Origin: Woeseia oceani
GTDB lineage: Bacteria; Pseudomonadota; Gammaproteobacteria; Steroidobacterales; Woeseiaceae
Assembly (NCBI RefSeq): GCF_001677435.1
Contig: NZ_CP016268.1
Span: 496,001-560,000 of the forward strand
Length of the DNA: 64,000 nucleotides
Reading direction: 5' to 3'
Part shown: piece by piece, positions 26,478 through 35,219 of the stretch
How the letters are laid out: each line of letters begins with the position of its first letter
How positions within the stretch are numbered: the first letter of the stretch is position 1
Translations under genes and position numbers: made by a program
The notes under the pieces: generated by a model
The model's database searches: none
Seen by the model: only the letters and a program-made list of their open reading frames with translations
What the model was told of the DNA's origin: nothing

Positions 26478-26502
26478 TTATAGCCCATATACAGTGCTAT
26501 AA
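26478..26502. promoter_or_regulatory. Inverted repeat in the AT-rich divergent promoter region
   Basis: TTATAGC (26478-26484) and GCTATAA (26496-26502) are perfect arms separated by 11 bases, in an AT-rich stretch between the FlhC-like gene and its divergent neighbour. It could be an operator for either direction; no protein can be assigned. Confidence 0.4.
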
Positions 26503-26677
26503 AACCCTATACGATCCATACATGGTCGTGCAAGACAAAATAGAGTAACTACAAAAAATGACCGCAAAGGCTCGCCGGGATTACTGAGGGTTTGTTGCCA
26601 GCCGTCGCAGAACGGTGTCGGGCGAACCTGGAGGCGGGGCGCAATTGGGTACACCGCCTGGCATGAGGGAGTTGGGG

Positions 26678-27340
26678 ATGGACTATCTGGGACCGCAGCA
26701 TGCGGATTACACCAATGTCAGGGCCCTCAATCGGGCCTTTCTGGGACTGTTCGCGGATGCGGCACGAGCGGAAGGACTCTGCCGTGGGTTGAACGCCGAC
26801 CTGTTCGAGCGCCTGCAAGCACAGCGCAGCCTGCAGCGGGAACGGCTGGCGAGTGCGCCGTTTCTGCTATTTTCGTTGCGGGAGGCGGACGGGGATTTCT
26901 GGGACGGTTTGTTTGCAACCTGCGGTGAGCGGGATATGTTTGCCAGCGCGCTGTCGGATCAGGCTGTCAGTTGCCTGATTACGGCCAGCGTCGCCTACCT
27001 GTGGCAACTCGCCCGGCAAAACGCGTATGCCGCGCGAGTGATTTGTGGCGCCAGCCTGCATTGGTGCGAGCAAGTGGCCGAGCAACCGTTGATGGATATT
27101 GTGCAGGCCGCTGCGCGGGTGGATGTGTTGCGCTTGCGTTCGCCCGCAGACAGCGCGTTGTGGCACAAACTGCTGGATGACGCGACCAGCGCTGAGCGAG
27201 CCGTTCGCGATGCGGCCTGTATCACGGCGCTGCAAAGGGTGCTGACCGATGGTGCCGGGCAGCGAATTCAGCGGCCCGCACTGGCCGCTCGTGCATTTCA
27301 TGCCCCGCCATTCAAGGTTGCCGACGACAGTGACCGCTGA
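26678..27340 (+). CDS. Protein of unknown function beside the FlhC-like gene
   Basis: A 220-residue, mostly helical protein without signal peptide or clear membrane segment. Residues 8-65 (VRALNRAFLGLF ... RERLASAPFLLFSLRE) resemble the layout of FlhD: a helix with LN-x-x-FL, then a glycine-leucine helix, then Q-x-x-x-LA-x-x-x-x-LLF-x-x-R. The rest (from about residue 85) is a separate helical part with no recognised motif. Start chosen at ATG 26678, where GAGGGA lies upstream. A FlhD-like partner role for the divergent FlhC-like protein is a hypothesis only. Confidence 0.65.
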   Translation: MDYLGPQHADYTNVRALNRAFLGLFADAARAEGLCRGLNADLFERLQAQRSLQRERLASAPFLLFSLREADGDFWDGLFATCGERDMFASALSDQAVSCLITASVAYLWQLARQNAYAARVICGASLHWCEQVAEQPLMDIVQAAARVDVLRLRSPADSALWHKLLDDATSAERAVRDAACITALQRVLTDGAGQRIQRPALAARAFHAPPFKVADDSDR

Positions 27341-27375
27341 CCGCAAGGAGCAGGACGTATACAATACGCGGCGCC

Positions 27376-28314
27376 ATGCATGCACTATCCATCAAGAACC
27401 TCCAAAAAACCTACCCCAACGGCAATCAGGCGCTTAAAGGCATCGATTTCAATGTGGAATCGGGTGACTTCTACGCGCTGCTGGGACCCAACGGCGCCGG
27501 CAAGACGACGGCTATCGGCATTATCTGTTCGCTGGTGCAAAAGTCAGGCGGCAGCGTCGAGATCTTTGGTCACAACATTGACCGGGACCTCGAAGCGGCG
27601 AAAGCCTGTCTCGGTCTGGTGCCACAGGAAGTGAACCTCAATCTGTTCGACACGGTGCAAAACATTGTCTTGAATCAGGCCGGCTATTACGGGTTGAAGC
27701 GCAAAATTGCCCACGAGCGAGCCGAGAAGTACCTGACGGAACTGCGGCTCTGGGATCGTCGGAACGACGCTGCGCGCAGCCTGTCTGGCGGCATGAAACG
27801 CCGCTTGATGATTGCGCGGGCTTTGATTCACGAACCAAAGTTGCTGATCCTTGACGAGCCGACCGCCGGTGTCGATATCGAAATACGTCGCTCGATGTGG
27901 GAGTTTCTGCGCAAGATCAATGAAGCCGGAACAACGATAATTCTCACGACCCACTACCTTGAAGAAGCCGAAAGCTTGTGCCGGCATGTTGCCATTATCG
28001 ACGGCGGACAGATCATCGAGAACGCCCGAATGAGCACTATTCTGCGCAAATTGCAGCGCGAAGTGTTCATCCTGAGCCTGCGCGATCCGCTGAGCGCGGC
28101 ACCGCAACTGGGCGGCTTCGAGGTAGCGCGCCTGGACGATACCGAGATCGAAGTTGCCATAGAAGCGGGCAGGGATCTGAACGAGTTGTTTGCGGCGCTA
28201 AGTGCCCGGGGTATGTCCGTGCAAAGTCTGCGCAACAAGGCGAATCGGCTGGAAGAGCTGTTTCTTGGCCTGGTCGACAACAAGAAGCAGGCGGGCGGAG
28301 ACACAGCAGCATGA
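27376..28314 (+). CDS. ABC transporter ATP-binding protein (YadG-like)
   Basis: A 312-residue ATPase of an ABC-2 exporter. Walker A GPNGAGKTT is near residue 38, the signature LSGGMKRRLMIARALIHEP near 136, and Walker B LLILDEPTAGVDIE follows, with TTHYLEEAE for the H-loop. It overlaps the permease gene by four bases (ATGA). The pair resembles E. coli YadG/YadH, whose substrate is unknown. Confidence 0.92.
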   Translation: MHALSIKNLQKTYPNGNQALKGIDFNVESGDFYALLGPNGAGKTTAIGIICSLVQKSGGSVEIFGHNIDRDLEAAKACLGLVPQEVNLNLFDTVQNIVLNQAGYYGLKRKIAHERAEKYLTELRLWDRRNDAARSLSGGMKRRLMIARALIHEPKLLILDEPTAGVDIEIRRSMWEFLRKINEAGTTIILTTHYLEEAESLCRHVAIIDGGQIIENARMSTILRKLQREVFILSLRDPLSAAPQLGGFEVARLDDTEIEVAIEAGRDLNELFAALSARGMSVQSLRNKANRLEELFLGLVDNKKQAGGDTAA

Positions 28315-29084
28315 ATATCGCCCTGAACTGGATCGGTCTCAAAACCATCGTTACCAAGGAAGTGATCCGGGTATTGCGTATCTGGATTCAGACCATCGTT
28401 CCGCCCGCCATTATGATGACGCTGTATTTCGTGATCTTTGGCAATTTGATCGGTAGCCGGATCGGCCTGATTGAAGGCGCTCCTTACATGCAGTACATCG
28501 CGCCCGGACTGATCATGATGGCGGTCATTACCAATTCCTATGGCAATGTAGTGTCGTCGTTTTTCGGTGCGAAATTCGGCCGGCATGTCGAGGAAATGCT
28601 GGTCTCGCCGATGTCGAATGCCACAATTATTCTCGGTCATGTCGCAGGTGGTGTGATTCGCGGCTTGCTGGTTGGCGGGCTTGTGACCCTGATCGCGTTG
28701 GGTTTCACGCGACTGCATGTCGAGCACCCGTTCATAACCTTGTCCATGGTGGTTTTGTCGTCAACGGTGTTTGCACTGGCCGGCTTCATCAATGCGATGT
28801 TTGCCCGCAAATTTGATGACATTGCCATAGTGCCGACGTTTGTCCTGACGCCACTAACCTACCTCGGTGGTGTTTTCTATTCGATCTCGATGTTGCCGGA
28901 GTTCTGGCAATCCGTGTCGAAGCTGAATCCGATTCTGTACATGGTCAATGCATTCAGATACGGCATACTTGGCACCTCGGATATTGGCATCGTCTATGCG
29001 TACGCAATCGTTTGTACCTTCGTCGTCGTATTGTTCAGCGTCTGCCTGGTATTGATGAACCGCGGCGTTGGAATTCGCGAGTAG
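28311..29084 (+). CDS. ABC-2 type transporter permease (YadH-like)
   Basis: A 257-residue inner membrane permease with six predicted helices, for example IQTIVPPAIMMTLYFVIFG near the N-terminus and FVVVLFSVCLVLMN at the end. The conserved FGAKFGRHVEEMLVSPMSN loop and LTYLGGVFYSISMLP are family hallmarks. Its ATG overlaps the stop codon of the ATPase gene. Longer upstream readings of this frame overlap the ATPase and are not real. Confidence 0.92.
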   Translation: MNIALNWIGLKTIVTKEVIRVLRIWIQTIVPPAIMMTLYFVIFGNLIGSRIGLIEGAPYMQYIAPGLIMMAVITNSYGNVVSSFFGAKFGRHVEEMLVSPMSNATIILGHVAGGVIRGLLVGGLVTLIALGFTRLHVEHPFITLSMVVLSSTVFALAGFINAMFARKFDDIAIVPTFVLTPLTYLGGVFYSISMLPEFWQSVSKLNPILYMVNAFRYGILGTSDIGIVYAYAIVCTFVVVLFSVCLVLMNRGVGIRE

Positions 29085-29087
29085 ACC

Positions 29088-29762
29088 GTGTGCGGGCGCT
29101 TCGCCTTTTATTCACCAAGTGAAGCTACCGCGGCGCTGTTCGGCGTCAACGACGCGCTGCCGGTAGAGGCGCGCTACAACATCGCGCCAACCCAATACGT
29201 GGCAGCGATCCGCGAAGACAAAGACAATGGCCGGCAACTGCTCATGTTGCGTTGGGGCCTGGTCCCGTTCTGGGCCAAAGACCCGTCGATCGGCAATCGT
29301 ATGATCAATGCGCGTGCTGAGACGGTAGCGGAGAAGCCTTCGTTCCGCGCAGCCTACAAGCAGCGCCGCAGCCTCATTCTCGCCGACGGCTTTTACGAAT
29401 GGCGCAAGGAAGGCGACGGCAAGACGCCTTATTTCATTTCGAAAGCCAGTGGAGAACCGCTGGCCTTTGCTGGCTTGTGGGAAACCTGGCAGAACAAGGA
29501 CAGCGGTGAAACGCTGCAATCGACGACCATCGTCACGACGGCTGCCAATGATTTCATGCAGCAATTGCATTTACGCATGCCGGTGGTGGTCGAACCGGAA
29601 CTTGCGGATGCCTGGTTGCAGTGTGCTGAGCAAGCTCTGCCCGCTGCGATCGCCGCGATGCCCCGGATGCAGGCCTGGCCGGTTTCGAAAGCGGTGAACA
29701 ACGCACGCAATGAAGGTAAGCAACTGCTCACTCAGGCGGGGGCGTCGCTACGCCAGGAGTAA
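29088..29762 (+). CDS. SRAP domain protein (HMCES/YedK family)
   Basis: A 224-residue SOS-response-associated peptidase family protein that forms a protective covalent link with abasic sites in single-stranded DNA. The catalytic Cys2 follows the start (MCGRFAFYS), with YNIAPTQ, RWGLVPFWAKD, NARAETV, GFYEWR and the histidine in LHLRMPVV all present. The start is GTG at 29088, three bases after the permease stop. Its last 35 bases overlap the convergent DAK/DegV gene. Confidence 0.93.
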   Translation: MCGRFAFYSPSEATAALFGVNDALPVEARYNIAPTQYVAAIREDKDNGRQLLMLRWGLVPFWAKDPSIGNRMINARAETVAEKPSFRAAYKQRRSLILADGFYEWRKEGDGKTPYFISKASGEPLAFAGLWETWQNKDSGETLQSTTIVTTAANDFMQQLHLRMPVVVEPELADAWLQCAEQALPAAIAAMPRMQAWPVSKAVNNARNEGKQLLTQAGASLRQE

Positions 29763-31602
29763 GCTCGTGATCGGCAAACTCAGCCGGTTGCCGATGTTGC
29801 TGCACAGCGATAACAATCGCGCCCGGGCCGCCGTGTGCGCCTAGCGCGGAACCGAGATCGGTAATGCTGCAACCACTGACCTCGGGTAGCTGCGCGCGCA
29901 CGTATTGTTCAAGATCCCGGGCTTCCTGCAGGCACATCGCATGCCCTATTGCGACGCGCCAGCGTGCTTTGCGGTCTATGCGTTTTGCGATAAAACGCGC
30001 GAACTTCGGCAGCAGATCCACGCGTCCAAGCAACAGTCCGCTCGCGGATATTCTGCCGTCCGGCTCGGAGCGCAGAACCGGAGTGATGTGCAGCAAATCG
30101 GCCAGCAGTTTGCGCGAAGCGGGCACCCGACCGCCGCGGACTGCGTAGCGCAGATCCTTCACCAGCGCGAACGTAAAGGTCTCGTTGATCGCCTGGTCGA
30201 CAGCCCGTAAGGCGGCGTCGATGCGGAGCCCGGCTGCGGCGCACTCCGCCGCAAAGACTGTAATGAGGCCCTGGCCAAGCGAAGCATTTAGTGAATTAAC
30301 GACGTGCACCCGGCCGCTCGCACTGGTGCGTTCGGCCGCAGCCTGCGCGGCTTGCAAAGTACCGCTCACGCGACCGGTCAGATTGATGGAAAGGACATCG
30401 CGGAAATGGCTCGCAAGAAACTGAAACTGGCGCCGAAAGTCGCCCGGCGACGGCTGCGAGGTAGTTGGATGAATCGGATTCGACTGCAGCTCGCGATAAA
30501 ATTCTTCCGCCGAAATGCTCACCTTGTCGAGATAGCCTCGTTTGCCAAACTGCACACGCAACGGCACCGTGTGAATGTCGAGTCGTTCCAGGTCCTTGTC
30601 GTCTATGTCGGCGGCCGAGTCCGTTATGACGGCAAAGGGGGCTTTGTGATCGTGCGAGCTCTTTTTCTGTCGGTGCATGTCATCCGCTTTCTCGCCGCTC
30701 AGCGCGCCGTAGGTGCGGGCGAGTCCGAACACTTTTTCCGGTTCGTTGACGTGAATATGGATTTTCGCTTTACGTTTGGTGCCGGCAAGAACCAGCGAGT
30801 CACCGAGCGCCGAAAGTGCTTCGCGCAAACGACGACGGTCGATACCGGCACCAGTGATGATGCACTCGGTGCAATAGCGCTGTGTTGGCACGTCGACCGA
30901 GAGTTGCGGCAGTTCGGCAGCCAGACGCTCGACATTGGCGTGTTCCGGTAACGGCGTCGGCTTGCCATGGGCAATGTGGTCGCACATGCCTTCAATCAAT
31001 GCGACGAAACCCTTGGCACCGGCGTCGACCACGCCTGCCCTTTTTAACTCGTCCAGTTGCGATTGGGTGCGAACCAGTGCTTTTCGGCAATCCGGCAGCG
31101 CGTTACTCAGCAAGGTCGCGAAGTCCTGCGCGGCTTCCGTTGCCGTTTGGCGTTGCAGGTTCGACGTAAGTGCAGCAATGACAGAAAGTATGGTGCCTTC
31201 CAGTGGGTTGGACAATGCGTCGCGGGCGTACTCATTGCCGCGTTCAACGGCCTTGGCAAATGTATAGGTTGTGAAACGTGTCAGTTGCTCGGCGGTATCG
31301 CTGACGCCCTGAAAAAACTGCGCAACGATTGCACCGGAGTTGCCTCGCGCACTGTCCAGAAGGACGTCGGCGATGGCGGCAAGCAGGGTGCTGATGTGCT
31401 TGCCGGGCGGTTTTTGCAGGGTATGCAGCACCGCACCCAGTGACAGGCTGAGATTGGTTCCGGTGTCACCATCGGCCACCGGAAAGACATTGATTGCGTT
31501 GAGACTGTCTTGTTCCGAGATTACCCGGTGGATGCCCGAGCGCAGAGCCTGGGCAAAACGATCCGCGCTCAGGTACTGGCTGCTGGATGTGCCCTTGCTC
31601 AC
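29728..31602 (-). CDS. DAK phosphatase-like/DegV fusion (FakA-FakB-like)
   Basis: A 624-residue fusion. The N-terminal DhaL/FakA-type kinase domain has NVFPVADGDTGTN at 38-50 and SARGNSGAIVAQFF near 89. A middle domain with a cysteine (YCTECIITG) resembles the central part of FakA. From about residue 318 comes a DegV domain (FAVITDSAADID; HPTTSQPSPGDF; SINLTGRVSGT; AVRGGRV) that binds a fatty acid. In Firmicutes these are separate FakA and FakB subunits that phosphorylate exogenous fatty acids. A fused fatty acid kinase is the simplest reading. Start is GTG 31602. Confidence 0.85.
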   Translation of the reverse strand: MSKGTSSSQYLSADRFAQALRSGIHRVISEQDSLNAINVFPVADGDTGTNLSLSLGAVLHTLQKPPGKHISTLLAAIADVLLDSARGNSGAIVAQFFQGVSDTAEQLTRFTTYTFAKAVERGNEYARDALSNPLEGTILSVIAALTSNLQRQTATEAAQDFATLLSNALPDCRKALVRTQSQLDELKRAGVVDAGAKGFVALIEGMCDHIAHGKPTPLPEHANVERLAAELPQLSVDVPTQRYCTECIITGAGIDRRRLREALSALGDSLVLAGTKRKAKIHIHVNEPEKVFGLARTYGALSGEKADDMHRQKKSSHDHKAPFAVITDSAADIDDKDLERLDIHTVPLRVQFGKRGYLDKVSISAEEFYRELQSNPIHPTTSQPSPGDFRRQFQFLASHFRDVLSINLTGRVSGTLQAAQAAAERTSASGRVHVVNSLNASLGQGLITVFAAECAAAGLRIDAALRAVDQAINETFTFALVKDLRYAVRGGRVPASRKLLADLLHITPVLRSEPDGRISASGLLLGRVDLLPKFARFIAKRIDRKARWRVAIGHAMCLQEARDLEQYVRAQLPEVSGCSITDLGSALGAHGGPGAIVIAVQQHRQPAEFADHELTPGVATPPPE

Positions 31603-31628
31603 TGCGACAGGCCGGCAGGCATAGTGAA

Positions 31629-32294
31629 CTACTCCCGGGGTAACAAGAACTCGCGACCGCGATGTTCAAGTACGACGCCATCGGCACGGATTTCTTTGAC
31701 CAGCGGGCCTTCCGCCAATCTCGCCTGTTCGCGGTACTTGCTCATATTGACGAACACAAAACGTTCGTCAGCAGCCTGGCTGTAAACGTGGATATCGAGG
31801 TGCAGCTCGGGTAATTGGAGTTCACCGTTAAGTTGCAACTCGGTCATTGTAGGTATTGATTGCGTTGCCGTCGTTGCACTGTTGCTGACCGCGGCTGCAC
31901 GGGTTGGTGTTCTTTGTGCGGCCGGTCGGTCATTCGTAATGGTGGTTGCCGCCGGCGGAGCGCTGCTGGTGGCGGCAGAACGCGGAGGAGGTGCGGCCGT
32001 CTCAGGCGCTACCTGCTCGCGTGCTTCGTTGACCAGGTCGCGAAATGCGGGTTGTTCTTCACTGGCGACGGCCGGAACCTGAAGCTCAAGTTGCCGCATA
32101 CCCGAGCTGGGTTCGCGGTCCACCAGCAAGAATGCCAGCACGGCGACGTTTACCAGCAGCAATGCCACGAGCAGCCATATCCATACCGGTGTTGATCGGC
32201 TTTGCGCGGCGCGCGGAATATCGGCGAATCCGGGCAAATGTTGCTGCTGTCGCTCGGATTCGGATTTCTTTAATGCATCGAGGATGTACGACAT
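31629..32294 (-). CDS. gspB: Type II secretion assembly protein GspB
   Basis: A 221-residue GspB/T2SSB protein. The N-terminus MSYILDALKKSESER is the family hallmark, a single membrane helix lies at about residues 36-57 (VWIWLLVALLLVNVAVLAFLL), then a long Ala/Pro/Thr-rich periplasmic linker leads to a small C-terminal domain (DIHVYSQAADERFVFVNMSKYREQ). With GspA it helps assemble the secretin. ATG 32294 is preferred; the frame extends to 32345 into gspA. It lies 34 bases after gspA. Confidence 0.9.
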   Translation of the reverse strand: MSYILDALKKSESERQQQHLPGFADIPRAAQSRSTPVWIWLLVALLLVNVAVLAFLLVDREPSSGMRQLELQVPAVASEEQPAFRDLVNEAREQVAPETAAPPPRSAATSSAPPAATTITNDRPAAQRTPTRAAAVSNSATTATQSIPTMTELQLNGELQLPELHLDIHVYSQAADERFVFVNMSKYREQARLAEGPLVKEIRADGVVLEHRGREFLLPRE

Positions 32295-32328
32295 CAGTGG
32301 TCCCACCCGTTGCTCGTGCCACAGATTA

Positions 32329-33996
32329 TCATTGTCGGCGGCCACTTAGCTTCGGGGTATTCTCGCCGGCAAGCAGAGAATTGATCAGAATCTGGGTCTG
32401 CTGCCCGGCAAGTCCATCGACCTTCAGTCGGTTCCGGCGCTGGAATTCCATCAACGCCTGCTCAAGGCTGGCATCGAAGACATTTGCCGGTGTACCGCTG
32501 GTAATCAGGTCATCGTCGATCGCCGCGAGACTCTCGCGTAGCCACAATACATTCGCGCCACTGGAGCCGGGCCGCAGTGCAACTGTCTCGCCATTGGGTG
32601 GGCGCCACAGCAGCATGAACTCGCCGAACCAGTACTCGCTGAGTTCAGCGACCGGCACCCGTACGCGATCCTGGCCCAGGGCCAGCTCGGCAACATCGCC
32701 GTCGATGGCGGTCAGTACCGGTTGATGGCTGGTGCCCCGGGTGTCGGTGAGGGTCAGCATGGCCGGGCGGTCGAGTTGCTGCACCACGTTCCATGAGCCT
32801 CGTTGAAAAAGGCAACTCAGCCCGTGTGCTTCGGCCTGCGCGCAGCCCGTGCCGGCGCCCGTGGTGAAGTTCAGTCCCCACAGAGCAAACAGTGTGTGCA
32901 TCGCGGTGTCGACGCTGCCGGAATAATTGCGCAGCAATTCATCGAGTACCGGTGCGGGTGCTGCCGCCACAGCCGCTGGCTGTTCGATGTCACCTGTGGC
33001 TTGCTGCATCAGCGGTTCAGGTGCGGCGACAGTCTCAGCAGGCGTCATGGTCACAGATTGCCGGGTAACGACGGTTTCGGCGTTGCTGTTGTCCGAGCGT
33101 GAAAGGAGTGGAGGGACCATGATAGCTGCCACCACTAGCGCGGCGACTGCGGAGGCCGGCAGCAGCCAACGCCAGAGGCCTGCGGGGGTCACGCCGGATA
33201 CTTCTGTCGCCGCCCGTTTGACGATCGCGCGATTCACCGTACGTGTTTCAGCGCTGTAAGCACCCAGCAGCGCGCGGTCGCAAATCACGTTCATGATGCG
33301 CGGTATGCCGCCTGACAGCCGGTACACCGCCTTCTTGGCGCTGGCATCGAACACTGCGCTGAGTGCGCCGGCAACTTTCAGGCGATGATCGATGTACTGA
33401 CTGGCTTCCTGCTGCGACAGCGGTTCCAGGTGGTAACGACCGGTCACGCGCTGCGCGAGCTGGCGGAGGCTGTTCTTCGCGAGTAATTCCCGTAGCTCCG
33501 GTTGACCGATCAATATGATTTGCAGCAGCTTCTGTTTGGCCGTTTCCAGGTTGGTCAGCAAACGCACCTGTTCAAGCACGTCTTCGGCAAGATTCTGCGC
33601 TTCGTCGACCAGCAAGATAGTGCGTCGGCCGCGCGCATGGGCCTGCAACAGGTGGCGATTCAAGGCATCCACCAGTGCCTTGGTGCTGTCTTTGTTGGCC
33701 GGCAGTTCCACGCCAAGTTCTTCGCAGATCGACAGCAGGAATTCCAGCGCTGTCACTTGTGGATTCAATATCAGGGCGAGGTCGACTTCCGTAGGCAACT
33801 GGCCCAGCAGGCTGCGCACCAGGGTGGTCTTGCCGGTACCGACTTCGCCGGTCAGCTGGATGAATCCACCGCCTTCGGTTACCCCGTAAATCAGGTGCGC
33901 GAGCCCTTCGCCATGCCGTTCGCTCATGAACAGGTAGCGAGGGTCCGGCGTAATCGCGAACGGCTTTTCGTTAAGTCCGAAGAATCTGGTGTACAT
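32329..33996 (-). CDS. gspA: GspA/ExeA family ATPase for type II secretion
   Basis: A 555-residue AAA ATPase with N-terminal MYTRFFGLNEKPFAITPDPRY typical of ExeA, Walker A GEVGTGKTT at 50-58 and Walker B ILLVDEAQNL. One membrane helix is at about 273-293. The periplasmic part ends in a peptidoglycan-binding domain (LEQALMEFQRRNRLKVDGLAGQ). It works with GspB to place the type II secretin in the cell wall. The rest of the secretion genes are not in this window. Confidence 0.92.
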   Translation of the reverse strand: MYTRFFGLNEKPFAITPDPRYLFMSERHGEGLAHLIYGVTEGGGFIQLTGEVGTGKTTLVRSLLGQLPTEVDLALILNPQVTALEFLLSICEELGVELPANKDSTKALVDALNRHLLQAHARGRRTILLVDEAQNLAEDVLEQVRLLTNLETAKQKLLQIILIGQPELRELLAKNSLRQLAQRVTGRYHLEPLSQQEASQYIDHRLKVAGALSAVFDASAKKAVYRLSGGIPRIMNVICDRALLGAYSAETRTVNRAIVKRAATEVSGVTPAGLWRWLLPASAVAALVVAAIMVPPLLSRSDNSNAETVVTRQSVTMTPAETVAAPEPLMQQATGDIEQPAAVAAAPAPVLDELLRNYSGSVDTAMHTLFALWGLNFTTGAGTGCAQAEAHGLSCLFQRGSWNVVQQLDRPAMLTLTDTRGTSHQPVLTAIDGDVAELALGQDRVRVPVAELSEYWFGEFMLLWRPPNGETVALRPGSSGANVLWLRESLAAIDDDLITSGTPANVFDASLEQALMEFQRRNRLKVDGLAGQQTQILINSLLAGENTPKLSGRRQ

Positions 33997-34037
33997 GGTT
34001 CAGGGGCGAATCCGGTACAGGCGCGAGATCGTCGATT

Positions 34038-35219
34038 CTACCCGATTTGGTCATTGTTAAAGGTGCGGGCTTTGCCGAGCGGTACGGAATCGAATTTTTG
34101 CCGGATTTCGTCAACGGTTCGATCCAGCGCCGATGCGTTCGCCGCCGGCTGTGCGTCGAACAGGTCACCTTGCGCCGCCCGTGCCAGCTCACTGCCGCCG
34201 ACGCCGAGTAACCGGATATGCGCGCCAGGGTGTTCCCGCAGCCATATCTGCAGCAATTTCAATGCCGCCTCGTAGAGGGCGGCCGTGCCATTGCTCGGTG
34301 GGTGCAAGCCGTGTTGGCGGCTGAAGGTGGTGAAATCGGCCTGGCGAATTTTGATCTGCAAGGTACCCGCCAGCACGTCCTTGGCGCGCAAGCGGCCGGC
34401 GGTGCGTTCGCACAGGCGCAACAATTCACGCTGCATTTCGGCGAGAGTTCGCAGATCCTTGTCAAAGGTCTCCTCCGCGCTGATGGACTTTTCCGCGCGC
34501 GAACTCACCACCGGTCGGTCATCAATACCACTGGCGCGATCGCGCGTGCGCGCCGCAAAGCGACCGAACAGCGCCTCGAGTTCGCGGGTCGGCGCGCAGC
34601 GCAGATCCCTGATGGTCCTGATGTGCGCCGCATGCAGGCGTGTCAGCATCTGTCGGCCGATGCCCGGAATCACGCCAACCGGCAATGGGTCGAGTATGCC
34701 GCGCATGTTGTGATCTGTGACAATAACCAGGCCATCCGGCTTGTCGAGGTCGGATGCGATCTTCGCGACCAGCTTGTTTGGCGCTACGCCAACCGATGCC
34801 GTCAATTCTGTGCGTGCGAAAATCCGCCGTTTGATTTCTGCCGCAATTTTTTCAGCGCTGCCGAACAATGTCAGGCTGTCGGTGACATCGAGAAAGGCTT
34901 CGTCGAGCGACAGTCCCTCGACCAGCGGCGTGAATTCCTGGAACACCTCGAAAATCTGCGTGGATACTGTCTTGTAAAGGGCCATGCGCGGCGCGACCCT
35001 CAACAGCTCCGGGCAGCGCCGCATGGCTTCCCGGACCGGCATGGCAGAGCGCACACCGAAAGTGCGGGCCTCGTAGCTTGCTGCTGCGACGACACCGCGG
35101 TTGCTGCCGCCGCCGACTATCAGCGGTTTGCCACGCAGTGCCGGGTTGTCACGTTGTTCAACGGACGCATAGAACGCGTCCATATCAACATGCAATACCT
35201 GGCGCGCGGCCGGATTCAT
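34038..35219 (-). CDS. dinB: DNA polymerase IV (Y family)
   Basis: A 393-residue translesion polymerase. Catalytic residues lie in HVDMDAFYASVE and in LSLDEAFLDVT; SYEARTFGVRSAMP, ASVGVAPNKLVAKIASD and PVGVIPGIGRQM follow the family order. The C-terminus lacks an obvious QL[SL]LF beta-clamp motif; the nearest is QGDLFD. ATG 35219 overlaps the ispA stop by four bases; an upstream extension to 35282 is inside ispA. Confidence 0.93.
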   Translation of the reverse strand: MNPAARQVLHVDMDAFYASVEQRDNPALRGKPLIVGGGSNRGVVAAASYEARTFGVRSAMPVREAMRRCPELLRVAPRMALYKTVSTQIFEVFQEFTPLVEGLSLDEAFLDVTDSLTLFGSAEKIAAEIKRRIFARTELTASVGVAPNKLVAKIASDLDKPDGLVIVTDHNMRGILDPLPVGVIPGIGRQMLTRLHAAHIRTIRDLRCAPTRELEALFGRFAARTRDRASGIDDRPVVSSRAEKSISAEETFDKDLRTLAEMQRELLRLCERTAGRLRAKDVLAGTLQIKIRQADFTTFSRQHGLHPPSNGTAALYEAALKLLQIWLREHPGAHIRLLGVGGSELARAAQGDLFDAQPAANASALDRTVDEIRQKFDSVPLGKARTFNNDQIG

